Assembly: GCA_015231825.1 (NCBI GenBank)
Contig: JADGAV010000006.1
Span: 99,262-163,261, forward strand
Reading direction: 5' to 3'
Length of the DNA stretch: 64,000 nt
Source of the DNA: SAR324 cluster bacterium
GTDB lineage: Bacteria > SAR324 > NAC60-12
Part shown: positions 16,806 to 26,544 of the stretch, piece by piece
Layout: each line of letters starts with the position of its first letter
Position numbering within the stretch: position 1 is the stretch's first letter
Translations under genes and position numbers: made by a program
The notes under the pieces: model-generated
What the model was told of the DNA's origin: nothing
Database searches by the model: none
Seen by the model: only the letters and a program-made list of their open reading frames with translations

Positions 16806-18557
16806 ATGAATCAATCAAAATACTGTTGGTTGGGATGGGCAGCTACTTTTATGCTGGTAGCTGCTTGTACCAGCACGCAGCCGAAAACTACAAAATCTCA
16901 AGCCGTATTTTTACCCATCGACGGGACCTCTGCCCCTGCATCACTTTCTCATGTTAGGCAAAGGGCAAAGATTTCGACAGTTTCTCCCTCCGGTATCTCT
17001 AAATCAAAAAGTAAGCACTTCAAAACTGTTTTACCGAAAAACAGTTCTGGGAAAAACGCGGAACCGAAATTCAATGCAAGGAATCCCGTTGATGAAGAAG
17101 CTCATCGGATTTTGGCGGAGGAAAACAAGGAAAGAAGTAAAAAATTGCTTACGGAGCAAACGAATACTAGCTCCAGTTTAGTCCTTCCCAAAGTACAAAA
17201 AATTTCAAATGCCCAGGCTCCACGAGTCAAATATGGTATCCCTATTCGCTTCAATAAGCGTGTCAAGAATGTTATGGATTTCTACTTAGGCAAAGGGAGG
17301 AAAAATTTAATAAAAGGGATTCAACGATCAGGAAAGTTTTTGCCGTTGGCAAAAAAGATATTTAAAGAAGAGGGTGTCCCGGAGGATTTAGTCTATCTGG
17401 CAGGGACAGAAAGCAACTACAATCCAAAGGCACGTTCGTCGGCGGGGGCTGTCGGCTTATGGCAATTCATGAAAGGGACGGCTAGTATCTACGGTTTGCG
17501 GCAGGACCGATGGATTGATGAAAGATTGGATGTTGTCAAATCGACTCATGCCGCCGCCAGGCATTTGAAATACCTCTTTAATGAGTTTGGTAACTGGGAA
17601 TTGGCACTTGCCGCCTACAATGCGGGGGAAGGTCGCGTAAAAAAGGAGATTAAAAAAGCAAAAGCCAGAAAGAAGAGTGGAAACTACTGGTCATTACAAG
17701 TTCCACGCGAAACGAAACGCTATGTTCCTGATTATATGGCCATTACCATTATTTCTAAAAATCTGGAAAAATACGGCCTGTCTGATGTCGCCAAAGAATC
17801 TCCGATGCGTCGAAAAAAAGTTAAGATATCAACAGACTTTTCGCTTCAGGAAATTGCAAAACGCAGTAAGATGCCGTTTAAAGATCTTTGGAATTTAAAT
17901 CCGTTTTTAGTGCAGACTGTTCCTCCGTTGAATCAGAAAGAATATGAAATTTATCTTCCACGGGAATATGAACTGCGCTATGTGATTTCGTTGTATAAAA
18001 AACCCAATCCTTCAAAAGCGTGGAAGACAAAACTGATTCATGCCGACAAATCAGCCCATATGACGGAACTTCTGAGTCGATATGGATCGCGGACCTATAT
18101 CCGTGTTAAAAAGGGTGACAACCTCTGGAATCTGGCAAAAAAACACCATACCACAGTTGCTCGATTGAGAAGATGGAACGATGTGAACAAAAAAGGACTT
18201 TTGAAGATTAATCAGAAACTTAAACTTTACATCGCAAACTGGAAAGTATTTGACGCTTTAATTAAAGAACCGACTGTTCGTCCCAAGAAAAACAAAAAGA
18301 AAATCCTGGTGGTTTCAAACAAAAAGGGAAAGCAGAATTTGCCCTCTGCGGACAATTCCCGGCAGAGATCCCAGTCCATTATCGTACAACCAGGAGACAC
18401 GCTTTCCGCCCTTTCACGAAAATACCAGGTAACTGTCAATCAATTGATGAAATGGAACGCATTGAAGCGGGCAATTGACTTAAAAGCATACCAGGAATTG
18501 AGTATCTCCCGTCCTTTGGAACCTTCATCAAGTCTAAAGCTCACTTCATTGAATTGA
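16806..18557 (+). CDS. mltD: MltD-like membrane-bound lytic transglycosylase with LysM domains
   Basis: Cleaves peptidoglycan glycan strands at the cell envelope. 583 residues. The N-terminus is a lipoprotein signal with lipobox VAAC (C21). The SLT domain (about 180-300) has the catalytic Glu in AGTESNYNPKARSSAGAVGL, then GLWQFM and LALAAYNAGEGRVKK. Two clear LysM repeats follow: YIRVKKGDNLWNLAKKHH (about 437) and SIIVQPGDTLSALSRKYQ (about 523), binding glycan; a degenerate one may lie near 345-390. A terminator-like hairpin follows the stop. The region between the lipobox and the SLT domain is low-complexity and polar. Confidence 0.93.
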   Translation: MNQSKYCWLGWAATFMLVAACTSTQPKTTKSQAVFLPIDGTSAPASLSHVRQRAKISTVSPSGISKSKSKHFKTVLPKNSSGKNAEPKFNARNPVDEEAHRILAEENKERSKKLLTEQTNTSSSLVLPKVQKISNAQAPRVKYGIPIRFNKRVKNVMDFYLGKGRKNLIKGIQRSGKFLPLAKKIFKEEGVPEDLVYLAGTESNYNPKARSSAGAVGLWQFMKGTASIYGLRQDRWIDERLDVVKSTHAAARHLKYLFNEFGNWELALAAYNAGEGRVKKEIKKAKARKKSGNYWSLQVPRETKRYVPDYMAITIISKNLEKYGLSDVAKESPMRRKKVKISTDFSLQEIAKRSKMPFKDLWNLNPFLVQTVPPLNQKEYEIYLPREYELRYVISLYKKPNPSKAWKTKLIHADKSAHMTELLSRYGSRTYIRVKKGDNLWNLAKKHHTTVARLRRWNDVNKKGLLKINQKLKLYIANWKVFDALIKEPTVRPKKNKKKILVVSNKKGKQNLPSADNSRQRSQSIIVQPGDTLSALSRKYQVTVNQLMKWNALKRAIDLKAYQELSISRPLEPSSSLKLTSLN

Positions 18558-18595
18558 CAGATCCTCCGCAATCTCCGCATTGTCCCTACCGTTGG

Positions 18596-18615
18596 GGGAA
18601 AGCCTTTCCCTTTTT
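18596..18615 (+). terminator. Rho-independent terminator after mltD
   Basis: GGGAAA (18596-18601), loop GCC, TTTCCC (18605-18610), followed directly by five T. The stem can be extended by G-T pairs. It lies 39 bp after the mltD stop. Confidence 0.65.
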
Positions 18616-18688
18616 CTTTCAGGTATAGTAAAATCAGTTTCAATCTGACTCCGAATAGTCCTTAAGAACCGCTTTTTAAAATTTCAAA

Positions 18689-19879
18689 ATGTTCAATAAA
18701 AGTACTCGAATTTGGTTTTATGTTCGAACATTCTGCATTCTTGTATTTTTCTCCTTGTTCTTTGCAAACATACAAAGTCAAACCAACTGGCTGGTTTTGT
18801 TGTCTGCGGCTGAAAACAATGATGTTCGGCTTGCGGCACAGTTATTGGCTCAAGGGGCAAACGTGAATGTCCGCAGAGAAAACGGCTGGACAGCACTGAT
18901 CATCTCCGCATTCGAGGGAAATTCCAAAATGACACAGCTTCTCCTCGATCACAATGCCGATGTGCAGGCTAAAAGCATTGACGGGTGGACCGCATTGATG
19001 GCCTCTTCCATAAAAGGTCATATCGAGGTGGCAGAACTTTTGCTGAAAAAAGATGCTGATATTGATGCAGTCGACAGGGAAGGCTGGACTGCCCTGATGA
19101 TCGCAGCTTACCAGGGCCAAACTGAAATGGTGGGGTTTCTTCTCGATCAGGGGGCCAATCCGAACATCAGGGATATCCGTGAGACAACAGCCCTGATGCT
19201 GGCCTCGAATCAAGGGCATATCAATACTGCCCAGATTCTTGCCGAATTTGAAGAATCTCTGGCGCAGGATGAAATTGACTCTATTCAAAATCTCGGCAGC
19301 AATCAGAAAAAACCAGAGTCTGTTTTAATGAAAGCCGTTTTTCACGGAAAAACGGCAGAAATCGAGCGTTTAATTGCTCAAGGAATGGATGTCAATGAAA
19401 AAAATGAAGAGGGATGGACTCCACTAATGGTGGCGGCTTTTGTCGGAAACATTGAAGTGACAGAACAATTGACAAAGTATGGAGCTGAACTTAATGCCAA
19501 AAGAGCAGATGGTGTCAATGCGCTGATGCTCGCATCCTTCAAGGGTCATCACAATACCGTACGATTCATGCTTGAACGGGGAGCGGAGGTCAATTCGAAG
19601 GACAGTGAAGGATGGACCGCGTTGATGTTGGCGGTTCTTGGGGATCATCCCGATATCGTTAGAACGCTGCTCCAGGAAAGCGCCGAGATCAATGCCAGGC
19701 AAAACGACGGGGACACGGCTCTGACATTGGCTGTTTCGAAACAGTTCACGGAAATCGCTCAAATTTTGATCGAGCAGGGTATTGATCGTGGTGCAAAAAA
19801 CAATCAGGGAATGACAGCACTGATGATTGCCCAAAAGTACAAATACTCCGAAATCGCGAAGCTTCTTAAAGTCAACTGA
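18689..19879 (+). CDS. Exported ankyrin-repeat protein
   Basis: 396 residues. A signal peptide or anchor (FYVRTFCILVFFSLFFANIQSQ) precedes about ten ankyrin repeats filling the rest of the protein, most with the consensus GWTALM followed by a G-H turn and a second helix ending LLL. The middle (about residues 180-210) is a degenerate, Glu-rich interruption dividing the array in two. Such periplasmic ankyrin proteins are usually protein-protein scaffolds; partner unknown. It is downstream of the mltD-like gene but separated by a terminator. Confidence 0.88.
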   Translation: MFNKSTRIWFYVRTFCILVFFSLFFANIQSQTNWLVLLSAAENNDVRLAAQLLAQGANVNVRRENGWTALIISAFEGNSKMTQLLLDHNADVQAKSIDGWTALMASSIKGHIEVAELLLKKDADIDAVDREGWTALMIAAYQGQTEMVGFLLDQGANPNIRDIRETTALMLASNQGHINTAQILAEFEESLAQDEIDSIQNLGSNQKKPESVLMKAVFHGKTAEIERLIAQGMDVNEKNEEGWTPLMVAAFVGNIEVTEQLTKYGAELNAKRADGVNALMLASFKGHHNTVRFMLERGAEVNSKDSEGWTALMLAVLGDHPDIVRTLLQESAEINARQNDGDTALTLAVSKQFTEIAQILIEQGIDRGAKNNQGMTALMIAQKYKYSEIAKLLKVN

Positions 19880-20167
19880 AAATTCGAGACCGGCAATCGA
19901 TTCTGTTTGTTTTCCTCAGGACCCTCCAATAAACTATTTTAAGATGCTCAATATGAAAAATGCTTGATTTCAGCAATTGAACTTTTTCAGCTTTCTCTCA
20001 AAATTGGATTCGTTCAATAAACTTGTCCTCCCTTCCATATCTTGTTACCTTCTTTTCGATACGCGTGATTTCTTGTCAATACTGTCTGGAAACCAGTCCC
20101 TTTTCTGTTGATTAAATCAGGTTATTTTGATGTTTCACAGTCAGCAAACAATGCTTTGAGTCTTTCT

Positions 20168-21355
20168 ATGTTCAATTCCGTTTCCCTCACCAAAAAGTCC
20201 CTCATACTAATAGGTACTTTGACCACAGCCCACATGATCAATGATTTTTATGCGCATGTGCTGCCCTTTGTGATTCCTGCACTAATTCAAGATTTGAAGA
20301 TCAGTTATTTTGAAGCGGGAATGCTGGCTTTGGCAATTTCCATATTTTCAGGAGTATTGTCTCCTTTTCTGGGACAAATGGGTGATCGGCACGCCTGGCG
20401 AAAACGAATCATGATCTTTGGATTTCTTGCTTTTTGCCTCGGTTTGCTGATCATGGGATTGTCGGCAAATTATGCGTTGATTTTGGTCGCTTGCTTTATT
20501 TTTGGTTTGGGAGAGTTCACCTTTCACCCCCAATCAACGAATTTTCTTACAAGAAATTTTCCCGGCACCAAAGGGAAAGTGATGGGGATTCATGGAATTG
20601 GAGGTTCTATTGGAAATTTTACAGCCCCCCTGGTGGTTACTTTTTTAATCACGCTGGTGGGGTGGAGAGAGAGCTTATTTTATCTTACGATTCCTGGATT
20701 GTTGACGATTTTCGCACTCAAAATGGTTTTGAAGGAACCACCCAAAGCTAAAAAGCAAGCCTTGTTTGGAGGAATCACACTGCCCTTGCTGCTTCTAACG
20801 GTCAACTTTGCGATGATCCAGATGGTTTATAAGGGATTCTTAATTTTTTTACCCACCTTTTTGATAGAATCAGGTTCAACCATGCAATCTGCGGGAGCGA
20901 TTTCCGCATTAATGCTCTTCACCGGTTTGTTTACCCAACCGTTGGGAGGGATCCTTATGGATAAACTGGGTGGTAGAGTTGTTTTTATCGGAAGTTCCAT
21001 AACATCAGCAATTGCCCTCTGGCTTTTTACTGTTAGCTCCGGCGTTTTTGTAGTGATCACGATTCTCATGTTTGGAGCAGCCATCTACGCATTGTTCCCT
21101 GTCGCGCTTGCAATGGCCAGTCAAGTTGTTAGAAGCGACCATGTGGGGATGAGTGTTGGATTAGTTTTTGGGATCGGGTCAACTTTTTCTGCATTTACCC
21201 CGATGTTGACCGGTCTGGCTGCAGATCGTATTGGTTTGCAGGCCTCTTTTCAATATTTGATTGTCTTCCCTGTTTTGGCATTGATTGTCGCCCTGTTTCT
21301 TCCAAGCAAGCAAAAATTGGCTTCAGCCATTGGAAATCCAGAACCCGCTGGATAG
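20168..21355 (+). CDS. Major facilitator superfamily transporter, fosmidomycin-resistance (Fsr)-like
   Basis: Inner-membrane transporter of about 395 residues with 12 predicted spans. I prefer the ATG at 20168 over an upstream TTG at 20108. The first helix (TTAHMINDFYAHVLPFVIPA), the motif A loop GQMGDRHAWRKR and the fourth/fifth helix region (LGEFTFHPQSTNFL, then GIHGIGGSIGNF) match the Fsr subgroup, which exports fosmidomycin and related compounds. Substrate is not determinable. It has no obvious operon partner. Confidence 0.85.
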   Translation: MFNSVSLTKKSLILIGTLTTAHMINDFYAHVLPFVIPALIQDLKISYFEAGMLALAISIFSGVLSPFLGQMGDRHAWRKRIMIFGFLAFCLGLLIMGLSANYALILVACFIFGLGEFTFHPQSTNFLTRNFPGTKGKVMGIHGIGGSIGNFTAPLVVTFLITLVGWRESLFYLTIPGLLTIFALKMVLKEPPKAKKQALFGGITLPLLLLTVNFAMIQMVYKGFLIFLPTFLIESGSTMQSAGAISALMLFTGLFTQPLGGILMDKLGGRVVFIGSSITSAIALWLFTVSSGVFVVITILMFGAAIYALFPVALAMASQVVRSDHVGMSVGLVFGIGSTFSAFTPMLTGLAADRIGLQASFQYLIVFPVLALIVALFLPSKQKLASAIGNPEPAG

Positions 21356-21423
21356 ATCAATCTGGACGATCGAACGAGAAGCCAGCAGCGAATTACTGAA
21401 ACAAACCTGTTAAGCCCTGGCAG

Positions 21424-21445
21424 GGGATTTTAAAATAAAAATCCC
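21424..21445. terminator. Inverted repeat after the MFS gene, possible terminator
   Basis: GGGATTTT (21424-21431) and AAAATCCC (21438-21445) pair perfectly around AAAATA, about 70 bp downstream of the MFS stop. There is no T run after it, so it may be a weak terminator or an mRNA-stabilising hairpin. Confidence 0.35.
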
Positions 21446-21571
21446 GGTCTCCGTTGAGTTGAGTCCAGAAATGACAGTGCAAAAACCAGAGAGGATGCTC
21501 AGGCCGCAGCTTAGATCATTCCGAAAGATTTTCCTGACCAGATGATCTTTGTTTCTTTCAAAGGAAAAAAC

Positions 21572-22690
21572 ATGAGTGATGTTGAAATTATAATTGTCGG
21601 AGGCGGAATTGCAGGTGCCTCTGCTGCTTACGAACTCGCAATAGACCACAAAGTATTGCTTTTGGAAATGGAAGATCAAGCTGGTTATCATTCTACCGGA
21701 AGATCTGCTGCACTTTTTACAGAAAATTATGGAAATTCCATCATTCGCAAACTTGCAAAGATCAGTAAATCCTTTTTGGAGTCTCCTCCGGATGGATTTT
21801 CTGAATATCCTCTGCTCAGCAAACGAGGGGCTTTATTTATAGCCCGTTCGGATCAGCTGGACGTTCTGAATAGTGAGCTACAGACGATTCAGTCCATGGG
21901 AGGGGAGGTGCAGAAAATAGAAGGAGATGAACTGCTTCAATATATCCCGCATCTAAATCGGGAATACGCCGTTGCAGGAATCTATGATCCGCACTCGAAA
22001 GACATTGACGTGAGCGGTTTGCATCAAGGTTTTTTAAAAGAAGCAAAACTAAGAGGCGGAAGCATTTTGATGGGTTCCAGGGTGCTTCGTTTGAGGCCGT
22101 TGGCAGACGGATGGCTCGTTGAAACTGAGGAAGAAGAATTTTCATGCAAGATACTGATCAACGCGGCAGGAGCGTGGGCGGAAGAAATCGGAGTCCTCGC
22201 CGGGGCAAAAAAGATTGCATTGTCGCCGATGAAGCGGACCGCCTTTTTGTTTGATGTTCCAGAGGATTGGGTTGTCCAGAACTGGCCAATTGCGATTGAT
22301 ATGGAAGAAAAGTTCTACTTTAAGCCAGATTCGGGAAAACTTTTAGGATCTCCTGCCGACGAAACACCGGTCCTTCCTCAGGATGCGAGGCCTGATGATT
22401 TTGATATTGCAATGGGGATTGAACGAATTCAGGCAGCTCTCAATTTTGAGATCAGGCACCTCAGCCATAAATGGGCCGGTCTGAGGAGCTTTGTTCCAGA
22501 TCGTACTCCAGTTGCAGGATTTGATCCTGTAGTAAAGAATTTTTTCTGGCTGGCAGGACAAGGGGGATATGGCATTAAAACATCTCCTGCATTGGCGGTT
22601 TGCTGTGGAGCATTGATCCGTGAAGGATGCTTTCCCAAATTTATCGAAGAGTTCGGTCTTTCTGCAGAAATGTTGTCGCCAAAACGATGA
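21572..22690 (+). CDS. FAD-dependent oxidoreductase, DAO (D-amino-acid oxidase/glycine oxidase) family
   Basis: Oxidises an amine substrate with FAD. 372 residues from the ATG at 21572, which has AAGGA 7-8 nt upstream; an earlier in-frame ATG at 21542 would add ten residues with no ribosome site. The dinucleotide-binding motif is IIVGGGIAGASAAYELA near the N-terminus, with the Glu of LLLEMEDQAGYHSTGRSAA binding the ribose. The C-terminal FAD contact is FFWLAGQGGYGIKTSP. Likely substrates include D-2-hydroxyglutarate, sarcosine or glycine; not distinguishable here. A lytic transglycosylase gene follows 48 bp on. Confidence 0.9.
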   Translation: MSDVEIIIVGGGIAGASAAYELAIDHKVLLLEMEDQAGYHSTGRSAALFTENYGNSIIRKLAKISKSFLESPPDGFSEYPLLSKRGALFIARSDQLDVLNSELQTIQSMGGEVQKIEGDELLQYIPHLNREYAVAGIYDPHSKDIDVSGLHQGFLKEAKLRGGSILMGSRVLRLRPLADGWLVETEEEEFSCKILINAAGAWAEEIGVLAGAKKIALSPMKRTAFLFDVPEDWVVQNWPIAIDMEEKFYFKPDSGKLLGSPADETPVLPQDARPDDFDIAMGIERIQAALNFEIRHLSHKWAGLRSFVPDRTPVAGFDPVVKNFFWLAGQGGYGIKTSPALAVCCGALIREGCFPKFIEEFGLSAEMLSPKR

Positions 22691-22738
22691 CTTCCTTATT
22701 TAAAATTGGTTTGGAACAGCGTTTTTTAAGGAGGAATG

Positions 22739-24121
22739 ATGCGCCTTTTAAAAAATCGAAGTATAGGGATGACCTGCCTTGCCGCGGTCGCAGTTTCCTT
22801 CTTTTTCGGCTGTGAAATCCCCAAGAAGCCATCTCCACCCACTCTCTTGGAAACAATTCTTCAAAAGAAAAAACTTGTTGTCCTGACGCATAATTCCTCA
22901 ACCACCTACTATGAGAATCAGGACAGATTTGTCGGGTTTGAACGCGATTTGGTGACCGATTTTGCCAAATATTTGGGTGTTCAAGCGCAATTTTTAGTGC
23001 TCGATGGAGTTTCAGAAGTGCTGCAGGCGATGCGGGAAGGGAAAGGGGATATTGCTGCTGCGGGACTGACCCGAACTGAAAAACGGGAGAAAACTTATTT
23101 ATTCGGGCCGGATTACTATACGGTTCAACAACAGGTCGTTTGTCGTAGAGGTGCAAAAATTCCGAAAAATCTGGCTGATCTTCCCAATTTTCAGATTAGC
23201 ATTATCAAGGACAGCAGTTATGAAGAACGTTTGAAGGAACTAAAGTTGGAAATTCCTGATCTCAATTGGACCCTTGTTGATGACATGCCTACCGAAATGT
23301 TGCTGGAAAAAGTGTGGGAAAAAGAAATAGAATGTGTTGTTGCAGATTCCAACATCGTTGCAATAAATCGACGTTATTTTCCCGAGTTGGAAATTGCCTT
23401 CCCCATTTCAGAGGAACAACCTCTCGCCTGGATTATTCGAGAAGGAGGAGAGGGTTTAAAAAAAGAGGTTGAAGAATGGTTGAAGAAGTATGAACATGAT
23501 CGGCATCTTGCCGCATTACAGAGCCGCTATTACAGTTATCTGGCAATTTTTGACTACGTTGATATCCGCACCTTCCATAAAAGACTAAGCACCCATCTCC
23601 CCAAATTATTACCTACTTTTAAAAAAGCTGCTAAAAAATACAATATCCCCTGGACGCTTCTTGCTTCGCAAGCTTATCAGGAGTCTCATTGGAACCGAAG
23701 AGCGAAAAGTCCAACAGGGGTGCGGGGCCTGATGATGTTGACTCTGAAAACCGCGAAGCAGGTTGGCGTTAAAAATCGTTTAAACGCCTCTGAAAGCATT
23801 ATGGGAGGAGCCAAGTATTTTTCGCAGCTGCTTAAACGCATTCCTGAAAATGTGGAGGGGCCTGATCGTTTGTGGTATGCCCTGGCAGCTTACAATGTTG
23901 GTATGGGGCACTTGTATGATGCGCGTACACTGGCAAAACGATTCGGAAAAAACCCGAACAAGTGGCATGATTTAAAAACGATTTTACCCTTGCTCTCCCA
24001 ACGCAAATATTACCGAACACTCAAAAGAGGGTACGCCCGTGGATCGGAACCTGTGCGTTATGTCCAGCGAATTCGTGAGTTTCATGACATCTTAAAAGCC
24101 AACGTCGACATGTTTGAATGA
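22739..24121 (+). CDS. mltF: MltF-like lytic transglycosylase with solute-binding domain
   Basis: Envelope lipoprotein with an N-terminal periplasmic binding-protein family 3 domain and a C-terminal SLT domain. AAGGAGG precedes two adjacent ATGs (22736, 22739); spacing favours 22739. The signal ends with Cys in FFFGC. The binding domain (about 35-270) includes FVGFERDLVTDFAKYLG and GDIAAAGLTRTEKR. The SLT domain has the catalytic Glu in SQAYQESHWNRRAKSPTGVR, then GLMMLTLKTAKQVGV and ALAAYNVGMGHLYDAR. The binding domain regulates the catalytic domain in E. coli MltF. 460 residues, normal length. Confidence 0.94.
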   Translation: MRLLKNRSIGMTCLAAVAVSFFFGCEIPKKPSPPTLLETILQKKKLVVLTHNSSTTYYENQDRFVGFERDLVTDFAKYLGVQAQFLVLDGVSEVLQAMREGKGDIAAAGLTRTEKREKTYLFGPDYYTVQQQVVCRRGAKIPKNLADLPNFQISIIKDSSYEERLKELKLEIPDLNWTLVDDMPTEMLLEKVWEKEIECVVADSNIVAINRRYFPELEIAFPISEEQPLAWIIREGGEGLKKEVEEWLKKYEHDRHLAALQSRYYSYLAIFDYVDIRTFHKRLSTHLPKLLPTFKKAAKKYNIPWTLLASQAYQESHWNRRAKSPTGVRGLMMLTLKTAKQVGVKNRLNASESIMGGAKYFSQLLKRIPENVEGPDRLWYALAAYNVGMGHLYDARTLAKRFGKNPNKWHDLKTILPLLSQRKYYRTLKRGYARGSEPVRYVQRIREFHDILKANVDMFE

Positions 24122-24126
24122 AATTT

Positions 24127-25197
24127 TTAAAAAAGGCGGCGTACGGCAATATGAAAGAGCAAGTCGGGTGCGGTGTCTTTGATGAGGTCCTCAGAGACAG
24201 CAAGATCCATGAAAAATTTCTGAGGTAGGTTCAGCGTTCCTCCCATAATCAATTGTGATGAAAAAACCCCCAGCTGTTGAGCAGGATTATTGAAGAATGG
24301 AGAATGCATGTCGATTTGAAGCTTAAGATCGAGCCATTTTCCGAAATGCCCCCCAATCCCTAAATTTCCAAAAAAAATTTGATGGCGTTGTTGTTTTTCC
24401 AAAATATCGGCGTTTCCTGTCATGAGAAGGCCCAATCCTCCAAAAAAATTCAGCGGCCAAAGAATTTCAATGGCTTTATCACTGGCATTGAGACTTAGAT
24501 ACAAATCTGTACCTCCGCTTCCATGCAGTGTCTCAGAATTGCCGGTGGGAAGTTTCAGACCAGTCCGTAGTGCGACAGCGGTCGATGCTCCACCTTTAAC
24601 GGTGGAGAGAGGAAAGGCCAATGAGAGGAGAAGATCGCCAGGTCCTGCTTCGTGCTGATGTACATATATGTCTTTTGCCTGATAGGAGTTGATGGAATAT
24701 AATAATTGATTTCTTTGAAACTTCTGCCGTTTTTTGTTTGAAAAGCCAAATATGTCATGCCAATTTTCGATGAAACTATCCAGAAACCCCTGATTGTGTG
24801 AGAGATAGGCCAGATCGATTCCCGCTTCCAGTTTTTTCGCCATGCCCCAACGAAACTGGAGGGTGCCGCGGTACGTTTCTCCATCAATAACGATTCGCTG
24901 CCGAGTGCGGAGATCACGGGTGTAATTGTTGATTACTTCGAAAATCGCTCTCGTTTCGACTTGCTCAAATGGGACTAAAGTTCCCGGTTGAGCAGTTGGG
25001 AAACCGAATATATGGATAAATGGACTTTGATTTCTAGTGTAAAATGGAGAAATTTCGCTGGCATCTGCCCGGGGACCAATCCCTAATAATAGAAAACAGG
25101 ATAAATGAATTAGAGAAATTGACAGACGAATATTCAATGAAAGGGCTCTTGTTTGAGAAATTTGGATGTCATTGGAATCATGGACCTCAAAAGCCAT
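24127..25197 (-). CDS. DUF3187-like outer-membrane protein
   Basis: 356 residues. A hydrophobic export segment (SLIHLSCFLLLGIGPRADA) starts about residue 29, suggesting the true start may be nearer to it. The mature N-terminus FYTRNQSPFIHIFGFPTA is characteristic of DUF3187. Many amphipathic beta strands and a C-terminal Phe (AVRRLF) indicate an outer-membrane barrel. Function unknown. It converges on the mltF-like gene with 5 bp between stops, and lies 25 bp downstream of the binding-protein gene region but is not clearly part of that operon. Confidence 0.78.
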   Translation of the reverse strand: MAFEVHDSNDIQISQTRALSLNIRLSISLIHLSCFLLLGIGPRADASEISPFYTRNQSPFIHIFGFPTAQPGTLVPFEQVETRAIFEVINNYTRDLRTRQRIVIDGETYRGTLQFRWGMAKKLEAGIDLAYLSHNQGFLDSFIENWHDIFGFSNKKRQKFQRNQLLYSINSYQAKDIYVHQHEAGPGDLLLSLAFPLSTVKGGASTAVALRTGLKLPTGNSETLHGSGGTDLYLSLNASDKAIEILWPLNFFGGLGLLMTGNADILEKQQRHQIFFGNLGIGGHFGKWLDLKLQIDMHSPFFNNPAQQLGVFSSQLIMGGTLNLPQKFFMDLAVSEDLIKDTAPDLLFHIAVRRLF

Positions 25198-25222
25198 TTC
25201 GCTTTTTGAGGAATCAAGCCTC

Positions 25223-26446
25223 CTAATTCATTAAATCATTTCCTCCCTTGATCGGCTCGTTTCCAACGGTTTGATAGCCTTCTCCTGAAAATTGAATCAT
25301 TTCCATTGATTCTATAGGACGGAAGTCCGTGGGTGACGTGGAAATCGTGATACCTGGAATGAGTCCAAAAACCTCCAACTTGCTGATGCTGGCTGCTTGT
25401 TTCATGAGGTTCTCGCGTGACAAATCATTTTTACAATTTTCCAGAACATGTACCATTGTTTGAGCTACTGCATATCCGTAAAGATTGAAAATGCTTTTTC
25501 GATCTCCTTCCGGATAATACCTCTCCATGAATGCTTTGAATTGAATAATCCCTTCCTTTGCCTCATGCTTGGGGTCATCGGGATCAAGGAGGTAACGTGT
25601 GGTAATGATTCCTTGAGATAGATCAAAACCGGCAGGTTTTAAAACGGTTTCAATACTGCTGGCAGCAGCGGTCAACAAATGCACGGGTTTCCATTCGAGC
25701 TCGTGGATTTTTTTAATGGCTTGTATAGCAAACTGGGGAATTGCCGTATTGAAAAGGATATTTGCCCCGGTTTCTTTCAGTTTGCTCACTTGAGTATCAA
25801 CCGAGAAATCGTCTGTTTCGTAGCTTTCTTCCGCCAGTACCATCCTTTCGAACTTTTCTCCCAATTCCTGCTTGAAGCCTGCCAGATACTGCTTTCCGTA
25901 GTCATCGTTTTGATAAAGTATCGCAATTTTACCATCGGGATGGTTTTTCAAAATATATTTGGCAAATATGACACCTTCTGAGTGATAATTGGGTTGCCAG
26001 CCCATTGTCCAGGGAAATCGTCTGGGGTTGTCCCACTTCGAATCTGCACTGGCAACAAACAGGTGGGGGATTTTTGCTTTGTTGATATAACGATGAACAG
26101 CACTGTTCGTGGGAGTTCCAAAACTCTGAAAAATGAAAAGGATTTTTTCATTTTCAACGAGATTACGGAATTGTTCTTGAGTTTTAGGAGGACTATACCC
26201 GTCATCCAAACTGATGAAGTTAATTTCCCGTCCTTCGATGCCGCCGGCATCATTCACTTTGTTGAAGTAGGCAAGGATGGAATTTGAAATTGTGCTATAA
26301 GCAGCGGCAGGTCCTGTGAAGGGGTTGGTGCTGCCAATTATAATTTGATCATCTTTTTTTTCCTCCTCAGGCTTCTCATCCTCCGCATTGATGCCGGTGG
26401 TCCAAAAAAAGCAAAACACCGTGAAGATTGCAAACAATTTTCTCAA
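25223..26446 (-). CDS. Branched-chain amino acid-type ABC substrate-binding protein (second copy)
   Basis: Periplasmic receptor of 407 residues starting at TTG with AGGA about 8 nt upstream. Signal peptide KLFAIFTVFCFFWTTGINA, then an acidic EEEKKDD stretch. The type I binding fold begins IIIGSTNPFTGPAAAYSTI, and FISLDDGYSPPKT, GKIAILYQNDDYGK and PRRFPWTMGWQPNY are shared almost word for word with the adjacent paralogue. Divergence is mostly in the C-terminal half, so the two may recognise different ligands. It is last in the liv-type cluster, 98 bp after the first copy. Confidence 0.93.
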   Translation of the reverse strand: MRKLFAIFTVFCFFWTTGINAEDEKPEEEKKDDQIIIGSTNPFTGPAAAYSTISNSILAYFNKVNDAGGIEGREINFISLDDGYSPPKTQEQFRNLVENEKILFIFQSFGTPTNSAVHRYINKAKIPHLFVASADSKWDNPRRFPWTMGWQPNYHSEGVIFAKYILKNHPDGKIAILYQNDDYGKQYLAGFKQELGEKFERMVLAEESYETDDFSVDTQVSKLKETGANILFNTAIPQFAIQAIKKIHELEWKPVHLLTAAASSIETVLKPAGFDLSQGIITTRYLLDPDDPKHEAKEGIIQFKAFMERYYPEGDRKSIFNLYGYAVAQTMVHVLENCKNDLSRENLMKQAASISKLEVFGLIPGITISTSPTDFRPIESMEMIQFSGEGYQTVGNEPIKGGNDLMN

Positions 26447-26544
26447 ACTTTTATCCTATTGAAAATGTACCTATAATAAATGAAACTTCACTGACGAAAA
26501 CGCCTGTGTGCTGACAAATGACGTGCTGGCAAAATTTTTGTTTG

